A DNA stretch of 64,000 nucleotides from Bacteroidales bacterium UBA5197 (GTDB taxonomy: Bacteria > Bacteroidota > Bacteroidia > Bacteroidales > Lentimicrobiaceae): contig DHVX01000061.1 of the NCBI GenBank assembly GCA_002412885.1, positions 62,001 through 126,000 of the forward strand, read 5' to 3'. The translations under genes and the position numbers were made by a program. Positions 51,642 through 59,459 of the stretch are shown in pieces (within the stretch, counting starts at the first letter, position 1; each line of letters begins with the position of its first letter). The notes under the pieces are model-generated. The model worked only from the letters and a program-made list of their open reading frames with translations. It did no database searches and was not told where the DNA came from.

Positions 51642-53726
51642 ATGACAGATAACCACATAAAAACCGGTAAAGCTTACAGGGGATTCAATGCGATACTGCT
51701 TCTGGCGATTCCGGTACTATTATTTCTCACCTCGCTTGATACCATTAAGGAACGCGAAAAAGTTTGGTACGGCGCCGGTTACGATCCTGAATATGCTTAT
51801 CTGTTCAATTCACTCAATGTTGCAACATTCAGGCTGGTGGGACATTTTGATCACCCCGGCACACCCATGCAGATTTATGGCGCGCTGGTGTTACAGGGTT
51901 CATGGCTATTTAATCATCAGGGGGAGAGCCTAACAAAGGATGTTCTTTCCAATCCTGAAGCTTACCTTCGCTTGCTCAATGTTGCGACCGCCCTTCTGGC
52001 GTCAATTGCAGTTTTTTTTGCCGGAATTTTCATCTTATTTCGTACAGGAAATTTCTGGTACGCACTCATTTTGCAGGTGATCCCTTTTATCTCAGGCTTT
52101 ATTCTATACAATGCTTTTGCCCGAATTACGCAGGAAGCCATGCTGATGATATCCTCACTGGCATTGGCTGCTGCATTGGCAGATTGGTTAGTAAATTCAA
52201 CTCCCGGAAAGGAAGCCAGGTACGCCAAGGCATTCGGAATAATCGGCGGATTCGGCATGGCTTCGAAAATACTTTTTGCGCCACTTTTAATTATCCCCTT
52301 CTTAATCCTGAGCAACTTCAAACTCCGGAAAAAATACCTCCTTTTTACAGCAGCTTCATTTGTGATTTTCACTTTGCCCGTTATTACCCTTTATCCAAAC
52401 ATGGCCTGGTGGGTGATTAAACTGTTCATTTATACCGGGCAGTATGGCGCCGGCCCCATCGGCCTGGTGGACACCCTCTCCTACCCGCAAAATCTCTGGT
52501 GGACACTTATGGCGAATCCAAAGCTGGCTATGCTCTTCGGAGGAGGCTTGCTATGGATAACAATGCTGATCATCATCAGGAAGTCAGGCAAAACTTTGGT
52601 GCAGAACAAAACATTCAGATTGCTGGCTGCAACAGTTGCTGCTCTGGCATTTGGGCACCTTATTGTTGCCAAACAACCCAAAGAATCCTACCTGCTGCCG
52701 TACGAAATGATTGCTTCGGTTCTGTTAATTTTAGTGATTTATCAGGTCAGTAACTTTGGGTTTCTGCAAAGAGTGCGTGCATGGATTCCTGCCCTGCTAA
52801 CGTTGATATTCGCAGGTTTTGTTATACCTTCAGGCTTAGCCGCAAAAAAAAAGATTTATTCTCCCGATAAAAACCATTTGTGGGAAACTTCAAGGCTTGC
52901 GGCTGAATCAGCTTCGCAAAACAGCATACGAATTTTTGCACACCCTGCTTCATCTCCGGAGGCTGCGCTCTTTTTTGGAAATGCTTACAGCCATTGGAGA
53001 TACACTGGAATATTAAAAAGCCTGTACCCGGATACCTACATTTTTAATATTGCCGAAAATAAAATTGTGGATTGGGACAATTCAACCATTAACCCGGTTA
53101 AAAAACTCACCTCAGACAAAAACAGGATATTGTTTCAGGTTCCGCTGGAAATATCACAAACCATTCACCGGGAATTGAATATTGCCGGAATCTATGTACA
53201 GGAAGAATCCTTTTTTGAGGATGAAAAACAAAGTATTCTGATTGCTAATCCTGAAAAAAGGCAAAACCAGGGTAAGGTACAATCCCTGATTTTTAGTTCA
53301 GCCGAAACAGAAAGGGGACTGGTAAAGCAGCAGCCCGCTGCCATTGGATTTGCCTCCCTGGGTCACATTGATTTTTCCAAATCCATGAATGGATACAGCA
53401 GCGTCATCACTGACAAGGAAAATCCGTATGCTTTCACAACCAAAAGTGTAACTCTCCAACCTGGCGATGAAATACTGGCAAGGGTTCATGCCTTTGGGAC
53501 ACAATCAACACTGAAAATCATTGTTTCGGAAAGTGGAACCAACGAAGTATTGCTTCAATCCTTAACACCCGCCGGCAAAGATGATAGATGGTCCGCACAT
53601 AACCTTACCTTTGTGAACGCGGCAGATTCGACAATTAACGTATTTGTTTATTGCCTGAATCATGGCAATTCACCGGGCTGGTTTGATGATTTTTCATTGG
53701 AAACCACCAATTCTATCCGACCTTAA
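51642..53726 (+). CDS. Polytopic membrane glycosyltransferase-like protein with C-terminal beta domain
   Basis: 694 residues from the ATG at 51642. There are about ten hydrophobic helices in residues 15-405. YGAGYDPEYAYLFNSLNVA near residue 45 has the acidic first-loop residues of GT-C transferases, and GHFDHPGTPMQIYG follows. The last 280 residues are soluble and beta-rich (SVTLQPGDEILARVHAFG, DSTINVFVYCLNHGNSPGWF), reminiscent of a carbohydrate-binding jelly roll. It probably transfers or handles a sugar on the outer face of the inner membrane. It is 9 nt upstream of the methyltransferase-GT2 fusion. The donor and acceptor are unknown. Confidence 0.75.
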   Translation: MTDNHIKTGKAYRGFNAILLLAIPVLLFLTSLDTIKEREKVWYGAGYDPEYAYLFNSLNVATFRLVGHFDHPGTPMQIYGALVLQGSWLFNHQGESLTKDVLSNPEAYLRLLNVATALLASIAVFFAGIFILFRTGNFWYALILQVIPFISGFILYNAFARITQEAMLMISSLALAAALADWLVNSTPGKEARYAKAFGIIGGFGMASKILFAPLLIIPFLILSNFKLRKKYLLFTAASFVIFTLPVITLYPNMAWWVIKLFIYTGQYGAGPIGLVDTLSYPQNLWWTLMANPKLAMLFGGGLLWITMLIIIRKSGKTLVQNKTFRLLAATVAALAFGHLIVAKQPKESYLLPYEMIASVLLILVIYQVSNFGFLQRVRAWIPALLTLIFAGFVIPSGLAAKKKIYSPDKNHLWETSRLAAESASQNSIRIFAHPASSPEAALFFGNAYSHWRYTGILKSLYPDTYIFNIAENKIVDWDNSTINPVKKLTSDKNRILFQVPLEISQTIHRELNIAGIYVQEESFFEDEKQSILIANPEKRQNQGKVQSLIFSSAETERGLVKQQPAAIGFASLGHIDFSKSMNGYSSVITDKENPYAFTTKSVTLQPGDEILARVHAFGTQSTLKIIVSESGTNEVLLQSLTPAGKDDRWSAHNLTFVNAADSTINVFVYCLNHGNSPGWFDDFSLETTNSIRP

Positions 53727-53735
53727 CCATAGATA

Positions 53736-55169
53736 ATGGGGAAACTTTCACAAAACAAGACAAAAGTATGGGAGGCCATGGAAAAACTCGCCCCCCGGCG
53801 CGACAAATACATACGGCGTAACTGGTATTATTATAAAAATCTGCGTAATTTTTTCAGGTTTAACATTCCGGAAGGATCCAAAGTTGCCGAAATCGGATGC
53901 GGAACAGGCTATCTGCTCAATTCGTTAAATCCATCCTATGGCCTGGGCATTGACTTTTCACCTGCCATGATTGAAAAAGCCCGGCTAAAATATCCCAATC
54001 TGCACTTTGAGGTGATGGATGCTGAGCAAATTACCCTTGATGAAAAGTTTGACTATATCATAATTTCCGACACACTGGGTTACCTTGAAGACATTCAGAA
54101 AGCTTTTGCTGAATTAAAAAAAATTGCACATCCCGGAACACGTATTTTAATATCGTACCAAAACTTTTTATGGGAGCCGGTTCTTTGGTTATCCCAGAAA
54201 TCAGGGCTCAAAATGCCCCACCCCAGGCTCAACTGGCTGAACCGCGGTGACGTAATAAATCTGCTGGAGCTTGAAGGTTACGATGTGATAAAATGGGGAC
54301 GACGCTTCCTGCTACCGGTTTACATACCGCTTATTTCCTGGTTTATCAATAAATACATAGCCAACCTGCCCCTATTCAACAGCTTGTGTCTGACCGGTTT
54401 TACCATTGCCCGGCTTCCGGATGTCCGTCCTGAAAAAAACAGGGATTTCAGTGTAAGTGTGATTATCCCGGCAAGGAATGAAAAAGGCAACATCGAAGAT
54501 GCCGTAATCCGCACCCCTGAAATGGGCAAACACACCGAGATTATTTTTGTGGAAGGGAATTCTACCGATGACACGCTGGATGAAATAAAACGGGTTTGCG
54601 AAGCATATAAAGGGAAACGCGATGTAAAATGGATGGTTCAGGAAGGAAAAGGGAAAGGCGATGCTGTGAGAAAAGGCTACGATCATGCTTCGGGTGATAT
54701 ATTGATGATACTGGATGCCGACCTTACCGTTCCACCCGAAGATTTGCCCAAGTTTTATGATGCCATCGCCACCGGAAAAGGCGAATACATCAACGGTACG
54801 CGCCTGGTTTATCCCATGGAAGACGAGGCCATGCGAACCCTGAATATGATGGGCAATAAATTCTTTTCGGTGATGTTTTCGTGGCTTCTGGGCCAACGAC
54901 TGAAGGATACCCTTTGCGGAACAAAAGTACTTACAGCCGAAAATTACCGGAAACTGGCTGCTAACCGAAGCTATTTCGGCGACTTTGACCCTTTCGGAGA
55001 TTTCGATCTGATCTTCGGATCTTCGAAACTAAATCTTAAACTGATTGAAGTGCCGATCAGATACCGGGCCCGGAAATATGGAGAAACCAATATTTCGCGC
55101 TTCAGACATGGCTGGTTGCTGCTGAAAATGGTTGTTTATGCAATGAATAAAATTAAGTTTATCCACTGA
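53736..55169 (+). CDS. Methyltransferase-GT2 glycosyltransferase fusion
   Basis: 477 residues. Residues 40-215 form a class I SAM methyltransferase (VAEIGCGTGYLLNSL, GLGIDFSPAMIEKAR, IIISDTLGYLEDI). Residues 230-477 form a GT2 domain (VSVIIPARNEKGNIEDAV, EGNSTDDT, LMILDADLTVPPEDL with DxD, FDPFGDFDLIFG near the end). The GT2 part lacks C-terminal transmembrane helices. A single polypeptide could make a lipid-linked sugar and methylate it or its product in the cytoplasm. It follows the polytopic glycosyltransferase by 9 nt. Both domains look intact. Confidence 0.88.
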   Translation: MGKLSQNKTKVWEAMEKLAPRRDKYIRRNWYYYKNLRNFFRFNIPEGSKVAEIGCGTGYLLNSLNPSYGLGIDFSPAMIEKARLKYPNLHFEVMDAEQITLDEKFDYIIISDTLGYLEDIQKAFAELKKIAHPGTRILISYQNFLWEPVLWLSQKSGLKMPHPRLNWLNRGDVINLLELEGYDVIKWGRRFLLPVYIPLISWFINKYIANLPLFNSLCLTGFTIARLPDVRPEKNRDFSVSVIIPARNEKGNIEDAVIRTPEMGKHTEIIFVEGNSTDDTLDEIKRVCEAYKGKRDVKWMVQEGKGKGDAVRKGYDHASGDILMILDADLTVPPEDLPKFYDAIATGKGEYINGTRLVYPMEDEAMRTLNMMGNKFFSVMFSWLLGQRLKDTLCGTKVLTAENYRKLAANRSYFGDFDPFGDFDLIFGSSKLNLKLIEVPIRYRARKYGETNISRFRHGWLLLKMVVYAMNKIKFIH

Positions 55170-55284
55170 TATTACCTGATCCCGTCAAGGCTGAGAATAC
55201 AATCTTCCTCAAAGAATCACATATCCGCTCTTTAAAAAGTGTATTAACTCTTTTCAAAATTAACTTCAAGGAATACCTCTGATT

Positions 55285-56763
55285 TCATTTCCTTTCAAAA
55301 ATGGTAATGGTAAACGTTTGCGGATAGAAAGTACTATCAACCATCCTGTAATTTTCAGAAAGATATTGAAAGATCCCGTCATCCTCTCCCGGCAACGGTC
55401 CGTTAAGATAATATATAATGCGGACAGAAGTACGTTTAGTGGTAATGGATCTTGCCATTTCAAGCCCCCAAACCGGAAAAACCTGTTTTTGGTTCAATTT
55501 TACATGAAAATTCTGGGTGTCCTCAAAAATTGAACGGTCATAATAATACGAGAATCCCAGTTCATCATAATAAGGGTATAGAATAACAAGATCACTGGCC
55601 TGTTGGTTATGCTTCACAAATGAAGTGGCATTGCTTACTTCCCGATAAGAGAAGTCATCGGGCAATACACGCATCCTGTTTGCCATCATAGCAAGCAGAA
55701 TAATTACGACAACAGGCACCAGATATTTGTTGTGATTAAAAAGTTGCGTAACAGCAACGGCCACAAATAGATACAATCCAACAGAAATAAAGAGCAGGTA
55801 ACGGGTGATGAAAACGGGTATTTCAAATGAAACAAAAAACATAATTGTAAATGGCACAAACCACCAGAAAAATAAAATGAGGAGATCTTTATTTATAGAT
55901 TTCCATGATTTCATAAAAGTCATATAAGCCACTCCTGATGCCAATACCCATAATACAGCGTTGAATACCTCGGGATGATTAACAAAATGTTGAAGCTGGT
56001 AAAAATATTCTCCACCTGATTTGGGAGGTTCGACCCAGGTGCCCTGACTTGACTTCAGAAATTGCCGGAAAAGAATCAAAAAGAACGGCAGGTAAGCTAC
56101 AATAGTTACTCCGAAAGAAATCAAAATGTTTCTACAGATATTTTTTTCTCTGATGTAAAAAAACACCCAGACCAATTGCATAATTACGACAAACCAACCG
56201 AAATAATGCGAATACACCAGAGCAAGGTTGGAGATAATCAGAGCAATTGTCAGCTTTTTACTTTCGGGCTCCTTTACCAGATGTAAAATAAAATACAAAG
56301 ATGAAGCGGTAGCCAGAGAAAGTAATGAATAGGTCCGGGCTTCAAGTCCATGAAAAAAGTGAAAATTTGAGAGTAAAAACATGCCGGAAGCAAGAACGCC
56401 AGCCCAGAAACCAAAAAACCGCTTCCCTGAAAAATATAAAAACAATACTGTGAGACTATTGAAAAGTAATGGAAGTAGCCTTACTGCCACCGGCCCGATT
56501 CCGGTCATTTTTATCCAAAAGTGCAACAAAAGCGTAAAAAGAGGTGGATTCGGTTCGCCTTGTGCAGGCATTGACAAAATATGCCAAATACTTTGCTGAG
56601 CATGAAAAATTGTAAATGGCTCATCCAGGCCAATATCGCGATGGGTAATAAAAAGAAGTTTCCATATGAAACCAGCACCTGTCAGGAGAACCGGAAATAT
56701 AACATTGAACAGAAGAAATTCATTACGGGATTTTTTAGCACTCATTCCGACTGGATTATTCAC
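55285..56763 (-). CDS. GT39-like membrane glycosyltransferase
   Basis: 492 residues from GTG 56763, or 486 from the ATG at 56745. About ten to eleven hydrophobic helices. DIGLDEPFTIFHAQQ near residue 42 is the Asp-Glu first-loop motif of PMT/ArnT-like transferases. GEPNPPLFTLLLHFW near 67 and GLEARTYSLLSLA near 128 are other family landmarks. The substrate would be a polyprenyl-phosphate sugar on the periplasmic face. The start overlaps the 37-codon ORF by 8 nt, and that ORF follows the 600-residue paralog closely, so the three are probably coupled. The gap to the convergent gene at 55169 (115 nt) holds no clear terminator. Confidence 0.88.
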   Translation of the reverse strand: MNNPVGMSAKKSRNEFLLFNVIFPVLLTGAGFIWKLLFITHRDIGLDEPFTIFHAQQSIWHILSMPAQGEPNPPLFTLLLHFWIKMTGIGPVAVRLLPLLFNSLTVLFLYFSGKRFFGFWAGVLASGMFLLSNFHFFHGLEARTYSLLSLATASSLYFILHLVKEPESKKLTIALIISNLALVYSHYFGWFVVIMQLVWVFFYIREKNICRNILISFGVTIVAYLPFFLILFRQFLKSSQGTWVEPPKSGGEYFYQLQHFVNHPEVFNAVLWVLASGVAYMTFMKSWKSINKDLLILFFWWFVPFTIMFFVSFEIPVFITRYLLFISVGLYLFVAVAVTQLFNHNKYLVPVVVIILLAMMANRMRVLPDDFSYREVSNATSFVKHNQQASDLVILYPYYDELGFSYYYDRSIFEDTQNFHVKLNQKQVFPVWGLEMARSITTKRTSVRIIYYLNGPLPGEDDGIFQYLSENYRMVDSTFYPQTFTITIFERK

Positions 56764-56869
56764 TTTTGAAATCTAAAAAGGTGATAATCCGCAAAAGAAT
56801 AATGCCTGCAACCAGAAAAACAAGGGCAGTAAACGAAAACCTGTTCCTGATGCGATAAAAAGACGGCAT
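56756..56869 (-). CDS. Small membrane peptide (37 residues) inside glycosyltransferase operon
   Basis: A 37-codon ATG-to-TAA frame fits exactly between two operon genes: 5 nt after the stop of the 600-residue glycosyltransferase and overlapping the next GTG start by 8 nt. The sequence has a basic N-terminus (SFYRIRNRF), one strong hydrophobic helix (TALVFLVAGIILLRIITFL) and a short charged tail. This packing and the positive-inside pattern support a real protein. The function is unknown; it might stabilise a neighbouring transferase. Confidence 0.55.
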   Translation of the reverse strand: MPSFYRIRNRFSFTALVFLVAGIILLRIITFLDFKSE

Positions 56870-56874
56870 TAGCG

Positions 56875-58677
56875 CTACTTTATAGTTTCCCAAACCTCTA
56901 CGATGAAATTGCGGATATAAATTGTTGAAGACTCCCGCTGCCATAAATAAACCTTCAGGTTATCATGAGGAGTTCTGACTTCAGGGGTGAGGTAATAAAA
57001 ACTGATTGTATTCCAATCTCCAGGTTTCAGGCTATCGGGCGTAATGGTCTCAGACCGGTACTTATAAGCCTCGCCTTTGTGATGAAAAGCAGCAACAAGT
57101 CGTGGTAATTGACCTTGATAAGACTCGGGAACAAAAACTTCAACTGAAGCATAAATCCAGGCATGATCAAATGAGGTTAGATCGCGGTAAGCAATATCTG
57201 GTCCCGGTGCAAATGGATTCTGACCATCGAGTTTCAAAGCTCCTGTAGTATCAACTGACATAGGAGAAGGGCCGAATAATGGCCGGCTTTTATATCGCTG
57301 CTGATTTTTAAAAGTATCCTGGCTTTCTGTGCTCCTTTCGACAAGAAGCAACTCATCCAGCTTATCTTTATCAATGTTTGTTTTGCCGAAAACAGCCCAA
57401 TAGTAATCTTTTGTCATCCGCTCTTTATCAATGATGCCGGTTTCAAACTGCCAGGTCTGGAATAGATTAAGCACAATCATAGCGAAGCCTAAAAAAGCGG
57501 CAATCCAACGTAACCGGTGCAAAAGCACAACTTCCACCAGACTTGCAAGCGGAAGTGCCAGCAAAACATAAGTCGGCACCATGGCTCTTGCGCTGAAACT
57601 TCCACCGGCATACCACCAGCAGCTCCAGGATGATACAATCCATAAATCAAGCAGCACATAAGCAAGTATTGCCAGATTCCAGGCTTTACTCCTTTTATAA
57701 AGATGGTAAAATCCAACCAGTGCAAACAGCATTACCGGGGTGTAAACAAACCAGCCTTTGCGGTAACTGAACAGGAATTCGAAAATATAAGGCGGGAAAA
57801 ACCTGAACCCTTCTCCCGGGTTATTGTATGAATAAAAAATCCAGTTTCCGGTGGTGGTTTTCCAATAAATAAACTGAATTGATCCAACAATAATGGCAGG
57901 CACCAGAAATGAAAGCACATGATTTATGTTGGTTTTCATCACTTTAAACCTGAAAATAAACTGCCGCCATGAGCCAGCATTCCAGAACAGCGGAATCAAC
58001 AGACAAACAATTTCAGAAGGCCTTATCAGGGTAATAAGTCCGCAGGTCAGTCCCATCTGAAAAGCCCGTTTCAGCGATGGCCTTTCGTGCCAGCGGATGG
58101 TAGTGTATAGCAAAAAGGCGTAAAGCGTAAAAAGGAAATTTTGAGACAACAGCGTACCATCAAATGCGGTAAGTTGGAAATAATTGGTTCCAAACCCGAC
58201 AAGCAGTATGGTAATGGCCGTGGTGCGATCATCGAAAAGCCGTAAAAGAAGCTTACGGAGAATTATCAGTCCTAAAATTGCCCACAATATCCCTCCAAGA
58301 CTGAGAATCAACTGATAGGGCAACGAAAATCCATCAGCAGGGTAACCCAGAGCGGGCGCCATCCAATGAGCAATAAGGAAAAACGGAGAATAAAGCAGCG
58401 CCAGTCCTGAGGTGTATTTGATAACCTTTTTACCATCGGTGCCATCAACCAATTGATAAAACGTGGCTGAAGGCTGATATTTCTCTTTGATTTCATCCAG
58501 CCATTCCGGGTTTTCGAGTCCGGGATCATCGTAAATGAAAGTTGCGGGAAGGTAGAGATAATACCCGAATACATCCCAGCTCAGCGCACGTGTTGGAAGT
58601 GAGATACTGCGAAATACCACCAGCGAAACCGCCAGCAATATAACTACGTAAACCGATAAGCGTCGTTTCAGAAACAT
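56875..58677 (-). CDS. Polytopic glycosyltransferase with C-terminal extracytoplasmic domain
   Basis: 600 residues from the ATG at 58677; a TTG opens the frame 6 nt earlier. About eleven helices occupy residues 10-425. Then comes a soluble beta-rich domain of 170 residues (APGPDIAYRDL, HAWIYASVEVFVPE, LKVYLWQRESSTIYIRNFIV). The membrane half is paralogous to the protein at 47931-49535: FDDRTTAI, TIRWHERPS, LIRPSEI and FSYRKGWFVYTPVML match FDDRITGI, TIRWHENPG, LIRPTDL and FSYRKGWLLYTPVML. The C-terminal domain is absent from the paralog. It is 14 nt after the GT2 gene that should supply its lipid-linked sugar. Confidence 0.85.
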   Translation of the reverse strand: MFLKRRLSVYVVILLAVSLVVFRSISLPTRALSWDVFGYYLYLPATFIYDDPGLENPEWLDEIKEKYQPSATFYQLVDGTDGKKVIKYTSGLALLYSPFFLIAHWMAPALGYPADGFSLPYQLILSLGGILWAILGLIILRKLLLRLFDDRTTAITILLVGFGTNYFQLTAFDGTLLSQNFLFTLYAFLLYTTIRWHERPSLKRAFQMGLTCGLITLIRPSEIVCLLIPLFWNAGSWRQFIFRFKVMKTNINHVLSFLVPAIIVGSIQFIYWKTTTGNWIFYSYNNPGEGFRFFPPYIFEFLFSYRKGWFVYTPVMLFALVGFYHLYKRSKAWNLAILAYVLLDLWIVSSWSCWWYAGGSFSARAMVPTYVLLALPLASLVEVVLLHRLRWIAAFLGFAMIVLNLFQTWQFETGIIDKERMTKDYYWAVFGKTNIDKDKLDELLLVERSTESQDTFKNQQRYKSRPLFGPSPMSVDTTGALKLDGQNPFAPGPDIAYRDLTSFDHAWIYASVEVFVPESYQGQLPRLVAAFHHKGEAYKYRSETITPDSLKPGDWNTISFYYLTPEVRTPHDNLKVYLWQRESSTIYIRNFIVEVWETIK

Positions 58678-58691
58678 ACTCAATTAAAGAA

Positions 58692-59426
58692 TCAGTTTTT
58701 TTTATAAACCCTTCGATCAAAAATACCAAACTTCAGAATACAGTAAATGGCGCGAAATCCGTCTTTGGCGCCGATTTTCTTTCCCTCATCGTAGGTGCGG
58801 CCATAGTATGAAATTCCAACTTCGTAGATTCTTACGGCTTTGATCCGTGAAATCCGCGAAGTAACTTCTGGCTCAAATCCGAAACGTTTTTCAGTAAGTA
58901 CAATCTTTTTGATGATATCAGCCCGGAACATTTTATAACAGGTTTCCATATCCGTAAGGTTCAGATTGGTAAACATATTCGACAGTGAAGTGAGGAATTT
59001 ATTACCTATTGAATGCCAGTAAAACAGTATACGGTGCGGGCCTATTCCCATAAACCGTGAGCCGTAAACCACATCGGCAATATCATTTAACATAGGTTTC
59101 AGCAGCAGGTTATAATCGACGGGATCATACTCAAGATCAGCATCCTGAATGATCACGTAATCTCCGGTTGCAAGTTCAATTCCTTTGTGAATGGCAGCAC
59201 CCTTGCCCTGATTAACTGACTGATTGTATGTCAGAATATTTACATCCGGATTTTCATCAGCAAAACGCTGCATGACCTCAGCAGTAGCATCGGTTGAGCA
59301 ATCGTTAACAACAATAATTTCTTTTTCGGTTCCAAAAAGCAGCTCAGTACCAATTACCTTATTCAGGATAAGGTGAATGGTGGGTGCTTCGTTGTATGCT
59401 GGAATGATGATAGATAATTTTGCCAT
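58692..59426 (-). CDS. GT2 family polyprenyl-phosphate sugar transferase
   Basis: 244 residues. SIIIPAYNEAPTIHLIL opens a GT-A fold; VVNDCSTDAT near residue 39 and VIIQDADLEYDP near 92 (DxD) bind the nucleotide sugar; FGFEPEVTSRIS near 196 matches the usual GT2 end region. There are no C-terminal membrane helices, as in single-domain DPM1-like enzymes. It should make a polyprenyl-phosphate sugar in the cytoplasm for the two GT39-like proteins downstream. It is 33 nt from the murF-alr stop, and may read through from the pdxA promoter. Confidence 0.92.
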   Translation of the reverse strand: MAKLSIIIPAYNEAPTIHLILNKVIGTELLFGTEKEIIVVNDCSTDATAEVMQRFADENPDVNILTYNQSVNQGKGAAIHKGIELATGDYVIIQDADLEYDPVDYNLLLKPMLNDIADVVYGSRFMGIGPHRILFYWHSIGNKFLTSLSNMFTNLNLTDMETCYKMFRADIIKKIVLTEKRFGFEPEVTSRISRIKAVRIYEVGISYYGRTYDEGKKIGAKDGFRAIYCILKFGIFDRRVYKKN

Positions 59427-59459
59427 TCTGTTTTTCTGATTGGTTAATCTTCGGGGTTT

